The translations under genes and the position numbers were made by a program. This document shows, in pieces, positions 1-9,537 of a DNA stretch of 64,000 bases; position 1 is the first letter of the stretch, and every line of letters begins with the position of its first letter. The notes below the pieces were generated by a model. That model was given only the letters and a program-made list of their open reading frames with translations. It made no database searches and was not told the DNA's origin. Source of the stretch: Autumnicola psychrophila (GTDB taxonomy: Bacteria > Bacteroidota > Bacteroidia > Flavobacteriales > Flavobacteriaceae); contig NZ_JAVRHN010000008.1 in the NCBI RefSeq assembly GCF_031846645.1, forward strand, positions 1 to 64,000. The letters are read 5' to 3'.

Positions 1-1320
1 GAAGTTACTGTGACTTCCGAAGCAACTGACAACTATTTGGCTGCATCAAAAGAAGTGTCTTTGGTGATCGAAAACGCAGAAATCACAGGATTGGCTTTTG
101 AAGGCGCTACTTTCACTTATGATGGCACTGCACACAGCATCGCTGTCAGCGGCCTTCCAGAAGGTGCTACCGTAGCGTATGCCGATAATGGTCAAATTAA
201 CGCCGGCTCCTATATAGTAACTGCTACTGTAAGCCAGCCTGGGTATGCAGATCAAGTGCTCACTGCCAATCTGTTGATCAACAAGGCAGCACAGAACATC
301 ACTTTTGATGAAATTGCAGACAGAAGCCTTCAAGGCGATGATTTTCAATTAATGGCGACTTCTACTTCCGGATTACCTGTTATTTACACCTATACGTATG
401 AGACAGAAAATCCTGCTGCTACAGTTGGGCCACGTGGTTTTGTAAGATTATTGCAGGCAGGGCAAATAGCCATTACCGCAGTTCAGGAAGGAAATAATAA
501 TTATGAAGCGGCAGCGCCTGTTACCATGCTCCTCACGGTTCGCAATAGCGAAGGGCGATTAGATACTGTTGTTATTAACGGTACTACATATACCAATCCT
601 TCCGCTGAGATTTATTATCTCATTGGTTGCAGTGGTGAAGAAAATGAAGTTGAAATTCAGTTGGAACCAAATCCTGGTTCTTCAGTAGACCAGCAAGAAA
701 TCTTTACAATAGCAACACCGGCTCCAGGATTTTATTATCAAACTGTCACTGTAACTCCAGAAGATGGAAGTATCACCAGATCCTACAATATCACCATCGA
801 AAAGAACTTCAATTTTGAAGATATCGTGGTTCAGAAATTTAATAACGTATTGCTTGTGAACAACAATCCGGAAACCAATGGTGGCTATAAATTCGTGAGC
901 TACAAATGGTTTAAAAATGGATTATTAGTTGGAACAGACCAATATTTTTCTGAAGGTGATAATGCCAGCGATCAGCTGAATTCTGAGAGTACTTACTCTG
1001 TAGAAATGACAACAGAAGATGGAGAAGTACTAAGAACCTGCTCCACTTCCATTCAACTTAGAAGTTCGTATAAGGTAGTACTAACTCCCAACCCAGTGAA
1101 CGCAGGAGAATCATTAGAGCTTTTTGCTGATTATCCTAAACAAGAATTGGAGACAATGGAACTTGCAATACATACGCTTAACGGAGGTCTTGTAAAACGA
1201 CTAAGTTCAAATAGGAAAATCACCACGATTGATTTACCAGTCAACATGCAGGCAGGGGTTTATATTCTCAGCATAAGAACAAGTAAGCGCAATAATTCTG
1301 TGAAATTTATTGTCCGCTAA
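1..1320 (+). CDS. C-terminal part of a large MBG-domain surface protein with T9SS sorting tail (5' end outside window)
   Basis: The frame is open from base 1, so this is the 3' end of a longer gene. The visible part has an MBG-type domain (short beta-sandwich repeat with the phrase FTYDGTAHSIAVSGLPEGATV), a further all-beta stretch, an Ig/PKD-like segment around residues 265-350, and a final ~80 residues that fit a type IX secretion C-terminal domain: it starts VVLTPNPVNAGESLELF and ends with GVYILSIRTSKRNNSVKFIVR-type strands. Such proteins are exported by T9SS and stay on the cell surface or are released. No catalytic domain is visible, so adhesion or a structural surface role is inferred. 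A beta-barrel protein gene follows after 40 bp and may be co-transcribed. Confidence 0.8.
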   Translation, partial: EVTVTSEATDNYLAASKEVSLVIENAEITGLAFEGATFTYDGTAHSIAVSGLPEGATVAYADNGQINAGSYIVTATVSQPGYADQVLTANLLINKAAQNITFDEIADRSLQGDDFQLMATSTSGLPVIYTYTYETENPAATVGPRGFVRLLQAGQIAITAVQEGNNNYEAAAPVTMLLTVRNSEGRLDTVVINGTTYTNPSAEIYYLIGCSGEENEVEIQLEPNPGSSVDQQEIFTIATPAPGFYYQTVTVTPEDGSITRSYNITIEKNFNFEDIVVQKFNNVLLVNNNPETNGGYKFVSYKWFKNGLLVGTDQYFSEGDNASDQLNSESTYSVEMTTEDGEVLRTCSTSIQLRSSYKVVLTPNPVNAGESLELFADYPKQELETMELAIHTLNGGLVKRLSSNRKITTIDLPVNMQAGVYILSIRTSKRNNSVKFIVR

Positions 1321-1360
1321 TTCAACCACTGCAGTAATTTAAACTATCAAATAAAATATA

Positions 1361-2251
1361 ATGAAAATCAATAATATAAATATTTACCCGAGCAAAACAA
1401 AAGTGAGGTTATTACTGGTCATGCTGATTTCCGGGGCCATAGGGACTTCCCATGCTCAATCTAAAAACGAAGTTTCTTTCTCCCTCGAGGGCTTATTCTC
1501 TAAACTTGACTATGAAGTACTAGGGCAGAAAAACGATATGGAAAACGGATTAAACTTTGGTGTAGGCTACTCTTACTATCTTTCTGATTATTGGAGTATT
1601 GGTACAGGTGCCGAGCTTCAGTACACCGAAGGCTCTGCTTACCTTTCATCTATAGAAGATGCTTACACCTCCTTAGATATGGAAGGCGAAGAATTTGAGT
1701 TTCGCTACCGCGCTGAAGATTTCTTTGAGTATCAGTATGCATATTTCCTGAACATACCTCTTCAGGTTCAATACGAAACCCAGGGAATCACCAGGTTCTA
1801 TGCAGCAGGAGGTTTGAAAGCAGGCTTTGTTCTTCAATCAGAATACGAAGCACAGGCTTCTTCTTTAACAACCAGTGGATACTATAAACAATATGATGCA
1901 GAACTTCGTAATCCAAGATTTGCCGGATTTGGAGAATTTGGTTCTATGGATACATCAAGATCAGAACTAGGACTCAGAACCAATTTCATATTAAATATGG
2001 AAGCAGGAGTCAAATTTATGCTGGAAAATGATAAAGCTCTTTACATGGGCTTGTTCATAGACTATGGTCTAAAGGATGTAAAGCCTGAACAAAACCAGCA
2101 GAATCTTATTGCCTACAATACTGAAGATCCAACGAATTTCATGAATAGAAGTCTACTTTCGTCGGCAAATAATACTGACTCTACTGAATATGTGGAAGAA
2201 GTAAAGACATTGGCGTTTGGCCTGAAAATCCAATACGCACTTCAGTTCTAA
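1361..2251 (+). CDS. Outer membrane beta-barrel protein, PorT-like
   Basis: A 296-aa protein with an N-terminal signal peptide that ends at about residue 32 (ISGAIGTSHAQS). The rest alternates short amphipathic strands rich in aromatic residues and glycine (for example FGVGYSYYLSDYWSIGTG and YAAGGLKAGFVL) and ends in a strand finishing with phenylalanine (KIQYALQF), as expected of an outer membrane beta-barrel. It resembles the general Bacteroidota outer-membrane-protein beta-barrel families. It follows the T9SS surface protein by 40 bp and is followed by a clear terminator, so the two may form one transcription unit. The pairing of a large adhesin-like protein with a small barrel is common in these bacteria, but the function is unknown. 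Confidence 0.75.
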   Translation: MKINNINIYPSKTKVRLLLVMLISGAIGTSHAQSKNEVSFSLEGLFSKLDYEVLGQKNDMENGLNFGVGYSYYLSDYWSIGTGAELQYTEGSAYLSSIEDAYTSLDMEGEEFEFRYRAEDFFEYQYAYFLNIPLQVQYETQGITRFYAAGGLKAGFVLQSEYEAQASSLTTSGYYKQYDAELRNPRFAGFGEFGSMDTSRSELGLRTNFILNMEAGVKFMLENDKALYMGLFIDYGLKDVKPEQNQQNLIAYNTEDPTNFMNRSLLSSANNTDSTEYVEEVKTLAFGLKIQYALQF

Positions 2252-2276
2252 CACTGGTAGGAATTTAGTTAATGTC

Positions 2277-2310
2277 AGCCTCTTTATTAAAATAAAGAGG
2301 TTGTTTTTTT
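2277..2310 (+). terminator. Rho-independent terminator after the beta-barrel gene
   Basis: An inverted repeat CCTCTTTAT / ATAAAGAGG (2279-2300) with a short A-rich loop is followed by a T-rich tract with seven consecutive T. It lies 26 bp after the stop codon of the upstream gene. Confidence 0.8.
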
Positions 2311-3283
2311 ATATAACTAATTCATCTATTAAACATTTAACTAGTCCAAAAAGTGGACTTTTAATGTACTAGTGGCGGACTAGCTTTGAACCGGCTCTGG
2401 GATATTTCCGGGGCGAAGTAAATTTTTTCCGGGGCAAGCCCATGGAGCGCTCTGGGGGTGATAGGATTGTAACGAAAAAAGCGGTTAGTATAGCACAAAG
2501 AAATTACGAAGAATTTACGGTATGGGTCCATGATCTTTTTTAACGAAGGGCCATCCCTGAAATGAAGAGGAGCGGAATGAAAGGGAATGTGCTGAGGATA
2601 TATCACTTTTATACCGTTCACCTGATGTAAAGGAAACGATATGATTAACTGAAGATCATCCTGGAGAGTTTGTCCTTTTTCTATCCATGGAACCTAATAG
2701 GTTAAGATTAAGGTGCCTAGGTTGGTGCACGCTATATGGAGGCGCTTCGAAACCGCAGGAATAGAGCTGAAATTAGAATTATATACACTCTAGCCTCTTT
2801 ATTTGAATTTTTTTTATTCTCTTTTACCCTCTTGAATAGAAATGGAATTAGTTTAGCAAGATTGAACACCAAAATTTCAGAGATGAAAATTCACATGAAC
2901 TTTTCACGAAATAAAATAGATTTTTTTTCTGTTGTACATGGAAGAAAATGTATAAATGAAAAAATCCTTATCTTTAAAGAGTACAGATATCCAATTACTT
3001 TACTACATTTTAATTCTAATGTGTGTTAATCGTGAGTTCAAAAAATCGGATTCACGAAAACCCTTGAAAATACAGGTGGTTTCAGAGCCTTATAAGCGTC
3101 CTGTCATCCCGACAAAGAAGCCGTCTCGTTTACTAAAATGAGGCGGTTTTTTATTTGGAATGTAATTGACGATTAAGCTATGATTTGTCAGGTCTTCCTT
3201 CCTGAAAAAATTGGTGCCCCATAGTTAAGGGAGTTTGTAAAATTCCAATTACTTTAATTGAAGGATTCATTTTAGACTTCCCT
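2311..3283. other. Gene-poor interval of about 1 kb, no convincing gene
   Basis: Short open frames exist on both strands, but none has a recognisable domain, signal peptide or plausible start. The first ~130 bases (2370-2500) are clearly more GC-rich than the flanks and carry two copies of TTTCCGGGGC (2405-2414 and 2427-2436), which suggests decayed foreign or mobile DNA. A terminator-like hairpin lies at 3121-3152. Confidence 0.4.
3121..3152 (+). terminator. Terminator-like hairpin without an obvious gene upstream
   Basis: CCGTCTC and GAGGCGG (one G-T pair) flank a 12-base loop and are followed by six T. It looks like a plus-strand terminator but no intact plus-strand gene precedes it, so it may mark the end of a lost gene or of a small RNA. 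Confidence 0.5.
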
Positions 3284-3964
3284 CTATAAATCCTCCAATA
3301 TGTATCCTTTTCCGTGAATATTTATAAGGTTTATTTTTGGATCAAGCCTTAAATATTTCCGCAATTTAGACATGTGTACGTCCATGCTACGCCTGTTAAA
3401 GTAATCGGCACTTCCCCATAGTTCTCGTAAAACCAGTTTTCTATTCAATAACCGGTTCTTTTTTTGACATAAAAGGCGCAGTAATTCAGCTTCTTTTTCA
3501 GTAAGAATAATGGTTTCATTAGAGGAAACCAACCTACGACTTTCCCAATCAAATTCTAAGACACCTATTTTATAGGTAGTTTGTTGATTAATTTGTTGCT
3601 GACTTCTTCTTAAAACGGCTTTTATCCGGGCAACCAATTCTTCCTCATCAACTGGTTTTATAATATAATCATCTGCTCCTTTTTGAAAGCCTTGAAGTTT
3701 GTCAATTTTCATCGACCTCGCCGTTAGAAAAATAATGGGAATATCAGGATTTAATTTTTTTAATTCAGTTGCGAGCATAAACCCATCCATTTTTGGCATC
3801 ATTACATCCAGAACACAAATGTCAAAAACTTCGTTTTCAAAAGCTTTCTGTCCCAATAGGCCATCACCTTTTAAGGAAACTATAAAATTATTCATTTCCA
3901 AATAGGTCTTTAGAGCATATCCAAGGGTCTGATCATCTTCTACCAATAAGATTCGAGGATTCAT
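3284..3964 (-). CDS. OmpR/PhoB-family response regulator
   Basis: A 226-aa two-domain regulator. The receiver domain (residues 1-120) has the acidic pair D10/D11, the phospho-acceptor D53 in VLDVMMPKMDG, T81 in LTARS and K103 in IIKPVDEEEL. The C-terminal half is a winged-helix trans_reg_C domain with EKEAELLRLL, the recognition-helix region SMDVHMSKLRKYL and a final NIHGKGYIL hairpin. It would bind DNA as a phosphorylated dimer. Its start lies inside the end of the histidine kinase gene (32-bp overlap), so the two are translationally coupled and are almost certainly cognate partners. Target genes cannot be told from the sequence. Confidence 0.93.
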   Translation of the reverse strand: MNPRILLVEDDQTLGYALKTYLEMNNFIVSLKGDGLLGQKAFENEVFDICVLDVMMPKMDGFMLATELKKLNPDIPIIFLTARSMKIDKLQGFQKGADDYIIKPVDEEELVARIKAVLRRSQQQINQQTTYKIGVLEFDWESRRLVSSNETIILTEKEAELLRLLCQKKNRLLNRKLVLRELWGSADYFNRRSMDVHMSKLRKYLRLDPKINLINIHGKGYILEDL

Positions 3965-5303
3965 CTATATTAATTTTATTATTAGTGTAAACGGGAAAAA
4001 TAATTGTGACCGTACTTCCCTGGTTTTTTTTGCTCTGAAAATTTATCTTTCCTCCATGAATTTCTGTCATCATTTTTACATAGCTCAACCCCAAACCAAA
4101 ACCCTTAATATTGTGCAGGTCCCCATGGCTTACCCTATAAAATTTATCAAAAATATATGGTAAATTTTTTTCCTCTACTCCTATGCCTTTGTCTGTAATT
4201 TTAAGGATAATTTCACCTTCGGAATTAGAAGTAGAAATTGAAATTTTAGGTCCATTTTCAGAATATTTAATGGCGTTGTCCAAAAGATTGTCGATAATAC
4301 TGGCAATGTGGACGGAATCTCCTAAAATTAAGAAATCAGATGCTTCCAGGTTACAGGAAAGTGTACCCGAAGCCGACTCAATAATAAGTTTATATATTTC
4401 TTTTTTTTGACGTATCGTTTCATGTAAATCCATAACCACAAGTTTTACATCCGGATTTGTCCTTTCCAAATCCGTCAATTCCAATACTTTCTCTATTTTA
4501 CTTTTTAGTAAGTGATTTTCTTTCTCTAAAAGAGCTAAGTTGTATTTCAATTCACTTTCAGAAAATTCCGAATATTTTTTTTTGATTATTTTATAGATGA
4601 TAGAAGAAGCAAAAATAGGGGTTTTAAGTTCATGGGTTAGGTTATTGATAAAATCGGTTTTTAATTCTGACAACTGTTTTTGTTTTTTTAACACTAAGAA
4701 GGTACTAAAAAAGCTACCTAGAAGAATAACTATCAAAATTATCGTAATGATAAGAATAGAATATATTTGGTAAAGTATATATAGGGATTTGTTGTGAAAA
4801 ACCAGACCAAAACGGAAGACACCCTCTCCATACATCTCCTTAATTCTCCATCCGGCTTTGATGGAATATTCCTGAACATCCGGTTGTTTGATCTCTTTGG
4901 CTGAAGCAAAGACAATGGTATCTTCATAGCGCTGATAAAAGGCAAAATCGTAATCTAGAAAACCAACGCCCCTTTTAGTCATAATACTGTCAGTAAAATG
5001 CCGAATTTCATCTGTAAGCGCTGTTTCAATGGAATCTTTTTTTGATACGGGCTTAACCTTGTTGCCAATCAGATCAATAACCTGGTTACTTAACAATTCA
5101 TCATCTTCTATTCTATGATGCATATCCAATAGAACATCATCTATTTCTTCATTAAAATTATGCTGTTGGATATCTACTTCCAGTTTAATAAGATGGTACT
5201 GAACAAGCAGAAGGCCCACTAAAGAAACAAAAATGAGTATAGTTATTATATAGATATGATCCTTAACAAAATCTATCCACTTATTCAAGAACCTATTAAT
5301 CAT
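3933..5303 (-). CDS. Membrane-bound sensor histidine kinase
   Basis: A 456-aa kinase. Two transmembrane segments (about 16-40 and 176-205) bracket a ~135-residue periplasmic sensor region without a recognisable named domain. The dimerisation domain carries the phospho-acceptor H224 in NNLTHELKTPIF. The ATPase domain has the N box NLLDNAIKYS, the G1 box DKGIGVEEKNLPYIFDKFYR and the G2 box GFGLGLSYVK. No HAMP domain is obvious between the second membrane helix and the H box, an arrangement common in Bacteroidota kinases paired with OmpR-type regulators. It is first in a two-gene unit with the overlapping response regulator. The signal sensed is unknown. Confidence 0.93.
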   Translation of the reverse strand: MINRFLNKWIDFVKDHIYIITILIFVSLVGLLLVQYHLIKLEVDIQQHNFNEEIDDVLLDMHHRIEDDELLSNQVIDLIGNKVKPVSKKDSIETALTDEIRHFTDSIMTKRGVGFLDYDFAFYQRYEDTIVFASAKEIKQPDVQEYSIKAGWRIKEMYGEGVFRFGLVFHNKSLYILYQIYSILIITIILIVILLGSFFSTFLVLKKQKQLSELKTDFINNLTHELKTPIFASSIIYKIIKKKYSEFSESELKYNLALLEKENHLLKSKIEKVLELTDLERTNPDVKLVVMDLHETIRQKKEIYKLIIESASGTLSCNLEASDFLILGDSVHIASIIDNLLDNAIKYSENGPKISISTSNSEGEIILKITDKGIGVEEKNLPYIFDKFYRVSHGDLHNIKGFGLGLSYVKMMTEIHGGKINFQSKKNQGSTVTIIFPVYTNNKINIDESSNLIGRR

Positions 5304-5401
5304 ACATAATAATAGTTAAAATATGTTGGATTTTATAGCCGCTTCACCTTTCCTTAACTTTCTTAACCTTTCCTTTAGGCAAATTAACCCTTTCAAAGCC
5401 C

Positions 5402-5646
5402 ATTAGCTCTATTTTCTGTGGTTATTTTGATCTATGGAACGGTTCGCTGGGTTCTGAATATTTAGATATTCTGGGGATTGAAGCTAATGGATTAAATGCT
5501 TTTAAGAATCCGGGAGTGGGGAGGATGGAAGTCGATATAAACTTGATAAGCGCGAGTTTAATAGCACTAAAAGAAAAATATCCGATTTTATAGAAGCAGG
5601 TCTGGAGAATCCGTTCAATCCTAATAACGAAGCAATAAAAACATAA
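5402..5646 (+). pseudogene. Fragment of a decayed gene, family not recognised
   Basis: Frame 2 from 5402 encodes a protein-like stretch including GSLGSEYLDILGIEANGLNA and GVGRMEVDI. It is interrupted near 5543, where the sense continues in another frame (DKREFNSTKRKISDFIEAGL, then ENPFNPNNEAIKT and a stop at 5646). The composition is that of a real protein C-terminus with one frameshift. There is no start codon with a leader, so this is read as a gene remnant. It sits between the kinase promoter region and the Sde182-like gene. The parental family could not be named. Confidence 0.45.
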
Positions 5647-5682
5647 CTTACATTGAATAATATTAACTTAAAATATATCGAA

Positions 5683-6720
5683 ATGCAAATCTATGTGAAA
5701 ACTATACTTCTTGCGCTGGTTGCCGTTATGGCATGCAAACCCTTAGCTGCCCAGGAACCGACTTCCTCTGAAACTACCGCCAATGAGCGTTATCGCGTTA
5801 TCATTACATCTGACTTTCCACCATTTCCGGTGACCAATAGTGACCCTGATGACGTGCAGTCGATCGTTCGTTTCTTGCTTTACTCCAATGAATTAGATGT
5901 GGAGGGGTTAATTGCATCCGCCGGTACATTTGATATGGTTGCGGAAAAGGAAAATATCTTGGCCGCTCTTGATGAATACGATAAGGTTGACGAAAATTTA
6001 CGAAAGCACGATGCCAAATACCCTACGGCCGATGCCCTTCGGGCCATTACCTATGAGGGCAAGGGCAATAACAACGGTATTAAAATAAAATGGGGATGTG
6101 ACAAACAACCCGTTGAAGATATAATTGGAGAGGGTAAAAGTAGTGAAGCTTCAAATGCCATCATCGCCGCTGCCGACAAGCCCGATTCACGGCCAATATG
6201 GATCGGTGTATGGGGTGGCCCCAGAGAAATTGCCCAGGCCATCTGGGATGTCAGGAATACGCGAAGCGAAGAGGAACTGAAAACTTTTATCAGCAAGCTA
6301 AGAGTCTACTTGATCGCATGTCAAGATGCTTCGCATGAATGGCTCATGAACGAATTCCCGGACCTGTTTATTATCGAATCCAGGAAAACATACCATGGTA
6401 TGTTTCACAGTGACAGTAAAGAATGGGCCCAGGAGAACATTATCAACAATCATGGGCCGCTTTGTGCCATCTATCCGCCAGAAGCCATGGCGGGCCCCGG
6501 AGTTATCGAGGGAGACACGCCCACTTTTTTGCATCTGATCAGTGCCAATCGGGGTATTAATGATCCTGAAGACCCAAGTCAACCCAGTTGGGGCGGAGCA
6601 TATGTTCGCAAAGAAGGTACGAACCACTGGGTGGATGGACCTGGTGCGTCTACTATTTCAAAATGGAAAGATGACTATCAGGCCGAATTCAAGGAACGGG
6701 CAGACTGGTGTATTGAATAA
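5683..6720 (+). CDS. Secreted nucleoside-hydrolase-like protein, Sde182/DUF1593 family
   Basis: The best start is the ATG at 5683, directly ahead of a signal peptide (MQIYVKTILLALVAVMACKPLAAQ); an upstream TTG at 5653 is in frame but less likely. The ~345-aa product has the nucleoside-hydrolase-like fold signature of the Sde182 N-terminal family: YRVIITSDFPP, then SDPDDVQSIVRFLLYSNE, then LDVEGLIASAGTF, and later HDAKYPTAD, GVWGGPREIAQAIW and GMFHSDSKEW. Members such as Sde182 from Saccharophagus were described as cellulose-binding proteins; the enzymatic role is unsettled. Family proteins usually run to about 450-500 aa with a C-terminal beta-sandwich, which is absent here. It stands alone upstream of the beta-barrel gene at 6796. 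Confidence 0.75.
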   Translation: MQIYVKTILLALVAVMACKPLAAQEPTSSETTANERYRVIITSDFPPFPVTNSDPDDVQSIVRFLLYSNELDVEGLIASAGTFDMVAEKENILAALDEYDKVDENLRKHDAKYPTADALRAITYEGKGNNNGIKIKWGCDKQPVEDIIGEGKSSEASNAIIAAADKPDSRPIWIGVWGGPREIAQAIWDVRNTRSEEELKTFISKLRVYLIACQDASHEWLMNEFPDLFIIESRKTYHGMFHSDSKEWAQENIINNHGPLCAIYPPEAMAGPGVIEGDTPTFLHLISANRGINDPEDPSQPSWGGAYVRKEGTNHWVDGPGASTISKWKDDYQAEFKERADWCIE

Positions 6721-6795
6721 ATTGGCTTAGGACAAGTATTTTTTATTTTTGAAAAATATATATAATGTTAAAATATTTAATGAAAGCGTCATTTC

Positions 6796-9537
6796 ATGGA
6801 ATGGATTAAGAATTTTCTTGCTGTTCATGGAACCATCATAATTGCCATATTTTTCACATCTTCTGTTTTTGCTCAGGAGATCACAATCCGTGGGAAAATA
6901 TTAGACGAGAAAGGAGCACCTTTGGAATCTGCGACCATTCACCTGGAAACAGTAACTGACAGCGCCATGGTAGGTTACGCCCTTTCGAAAGAAAATGGTG
7001 AATTTCAACTAAAGGGCACCACTTCCGAAGATAAAGGAAATCTTTTCGTTTCCTTCGCAGGTTTTAGCCCTTATAAATCTACTTTAAAAATAAAGAAGGA
7101 GGTGAATATTGGGACGATAAAGATGAAAATAGAGGAAAATACACTGGAAGAAGTGATGATAACCGCAACAAATCCTCCTGTAAGAATTAAAAAAGATACA
7201 ACAGAATTTAATGCAGATTCGTTTCAAACCAGGCCGGATGCCAATTTGGAAGAAATAATGAAGAAACTTCCCGGTGTGGAGATAGATCGTGAAGGGAATA
7301 TTACCATCAACGGAACTCCAATTTCGAGAATCATTGTGAACGGAGAAGAATTTTTTGGAGATGACCCGCAAATCGCGCTAAAAAACCTTCCGAAGGAGAT
7401 TATCAATAGAATCCAGATCACCGATACAAAAACCGAATCCCAGGAATTCACCGGAGAATCGGGAGACTCCAACAATAAAACTGTTAATATTACCATTAAA
7501 GAAGATAAAAATAAAGGATATTTTGCCCGTGCTACGGCCGGCTATGGCACGGATGACCGATATGAAGCAAGCGGAATTTTCAATTATTTCAATGATGAAT
7601 TCAGGACAAGTATTCTGGCTAGTTCCAACAATATTAACAGCTCAGGTTTTAGCTACGACGAAACCTTTGGTATGATGGGGCGCAGTGCTGTGAGAAATGA
7701 CGGGGGAAGAGGGATCACCAAATCTGAATCTGCCGGTATCAATGCTGCCAATGAATGGAACAATATATGGGGGGTTGAAGAAGTGGAGGCTAGCGGAGAC
7801 TATTTTTACGGAAGGAATGATACCGAACGTCGCTCTGCCACCCAAACTGAATATCTAATCCCCGGTTCCAGATACTTCAAAAATTCTGAAAGGGAGAGCA
7901 ATAACCTCAATGACAGTCACCGTGCTAATGTGGAATTTGAAATAGAATTTGATACGCTAACTAGGCTCTCCATAGAATCTGATCTAAATACCAATTTTGG
8001 AGAATCTTACAGCGAGAGTTTTTCCGAATCTTTAAATGAAGATGGAGATCTCATTAACAACACTACAACCGATGAAAATGAGTCTGGTAACGGCTTGGAT
8101 TTGGATAATGAAATTGATTTTACAAGACGCTTTGGTGCTAATGGTTCTTTCTTACATTTAGAATTTTCAAATAGTCATGAAAGAGAGAAAAACGAGAATG
8201 TTTACTATTCAGAAAGCATTTTCTTCCTGGAAGATAACGACAGTATTGCCATACAGGACCAATATATAGATGAAGAAGAAAAGGAAGATCAATATTCGGC
8301 TGAAGTAAGGTACCGCCTTGCCTTATCTCCGTTTTTTGACCTCGATGCTTCCTATGACTTTGATTACAGCTACGCGACCAATCAAAGATATGTCTATGAA
8401 TCTGATGAAGAAAACGCTGCCGATTACACCCGAATAAATGAATTGTTAAGTAATGATTTTAAAGTTTTAAGCAAAAGACATTCCCCGAATATTGGCTTTA
8501 AATATGAAAAAGATGCCTGGGAAATTGAGACTGATCTTGGTCTTTTATATGCCGAACTGGAGAATACTAACCTTTTCCAGGAGACTTTCCTTCAAAACAA
8601 CTACACTAATTTAAACCTGGAAATAGAAATTGAACATGAGGAGGAGGGAAAAGATCGCTATTCTATAAATTATGAAACCGAAGCAGATATTCCCTCCATA
8701 AGACAGCTTCAGCCAGTGGTGGACCGCACCGATCCTCTTGATATTATTATAGGGAATCCCGATTTAAGGCCTACCTATACCCACGACATGGATTTGAGAT
8801 ATCGTAATTATGATTACGACACGCGCAGCGGGATCTCCAGCTGGATATCTTTCAATCTAATTCAGAACGATGTAGTTTCCGTAACAACCATTAATGATAA
8901 CCTGGTGAGGACCACCAGGTTCACCAATATTGACGGGGGCATGAATGCTAATGCAGGAATATCCTACAGTAAGCAAATAAAAAAAGAAATCAGCCAGTTC
9001 AGATTTAGAGTAAGATTAAACGGATCTTACGACAAAAACCTGGGTTTTACAAATGCTACAAAATTTCAGGCGGAGCGGTTTTCCTTTAGTCCGAATTTAC
9101 GGTTCACCTATTCCATCGAAGAAATTTTGGAAATAAATCCCGAATATGAACTTTCCTATCAAAGCTCAATATATGATATTAACAGTGACAGGAATCAGAA
9201 GTTTATAAATCACAGCGCCGGTTTAGAATTCACCACTTACTGGCCTGAAGATCTAATTTTTGCCAATGATATTTCTTACCGTTACCTTGAAAACGTGGCA
9301 CCGGGATTTGATAATTCCATAATTTTGTGGAATTTAAGCCTGGGCTATAAATTTTTAAAAGATGATGCTTCGGTAAAGATAAAGGTTTATGATCTGCTGG
9401 ATCAAAATGTAGAAACAAGAAGGATTATTGAAGAAGATTACATCCGGGATTCCAGTAGTTTGATCTTAACCCGCTACGCAATGTTCAGTTTCACCTATAA
9501 ACTTAGCAACATTGGAGGTAGAAACTCTATGGAATAG
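6796..9537 (+). CDS. TonB-dependent-receptor-like outer membrane protein (CarboxypepD_reg + OMP_b-brl_3)
   Basis: A 913-aa protein. The signal peptide covers residues 1-26 (ends SSVFAQ). A carboxypeptidase-regulatory-like beta-sandwich follows (EITIRGKILDEKGAPLESAT, to about 115), then a plug-like region (~115-220) with LEEVMITA, KKLPGVEIDREGNITINGTP and RIIVNGEEFFGDDP. The remainder is a large beta-barrel rich in acidic and aromatic residues. The arrangement matches the outer-membrane-beta-barrel-family proteins related to TonB receptors but distinct from SusC: there is no SusD partner and no SusC plug motif. The substrate is unknown. It is transcribed alone and is followed by decayed DNA. 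Confidence 0.85.
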   Translation: MEWIKNFLAVHGTIIIAIFFTSSVFAQEITIRGKILDEKGAPLESATIHLETVTDSAMVGYALSKENGEFQLKGTTSEDKGNLFVSFAGFSPYKSTLKIKKEVNIGTIKMKIEENTLEEVMITATNPPVRIKKDTTEFNADSFQTRPDANLEEIMKKLPGVEIDREGNITINGTPISRIIVNGEEFFGDDPQIALKNLPKEIINRIQITDTKTESQEFTGESGDSNNKTVNITIKEDKNKGYFARATAGYGTDDRYEASGIFNYFNDEFRTSILASSNNINSSGFSYDETFGMMGRSAVRNDGGRGITKSESAGINAANEWNNIWGVEEVEASGDYFYGRNDTERRSATQTEYLIPGSRYFKNSERESNNLNDSHRANVEFEIEFDTLTRLSIESDLNTNFGESYSESFSESLNEDGDLINNTTTDENESGNGLDLDNEIDFTRRFGANGSFLHLEFSNSHEREKNENVYYSESIFFLEDNDSIAIQDQYIDEEEKEDQYSAEVRYRLALSPFFDLDASYDFDYSYATNQRYVYESDEENAADYTRINELLSNDFKVLSKRHSPNIGFKYEKDAWEIETDLGLLYAELENTNLFQETFLQNNYTNLNLEIEIEHEEEGKDRYSINYETEADIPSIRQLQPVVDRTDPLDIIIGNPDLRPTYTHDMDLRYRNYDYDTRSGISSWISFNLIQNDVVSVTTINDNLVRTTRFTNIDGGMNANAGISYSKQIKKEISQFRFRVRLNGSYDKNLGFTNATKFQAERFSFSPNLRFTYSIEEILEINPEYELSYQSSIYDINSDRNQKFINHSAGLEFTTYWPEDLIFANDISYRYLENVAPGFDNSIILWNLSLGYKFLKDDASVKIKVYDLLDQNVETRRIIEEDYIRDSSSLILTRYAMFSFTYKLSNIGGRNSME

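Noticed and set aside
46..348. Minus-strand open frame inside the MBG-domain protein gene
   Set aside because: It is antisense to a clear coding frame and has no recognisable domain or start context.
2361..2621. 86-aa minus-strand open frame in the gene-poor interval
   Set aside because: No domain, no plausible leader and a sequence typical of translated non-coding DNA.
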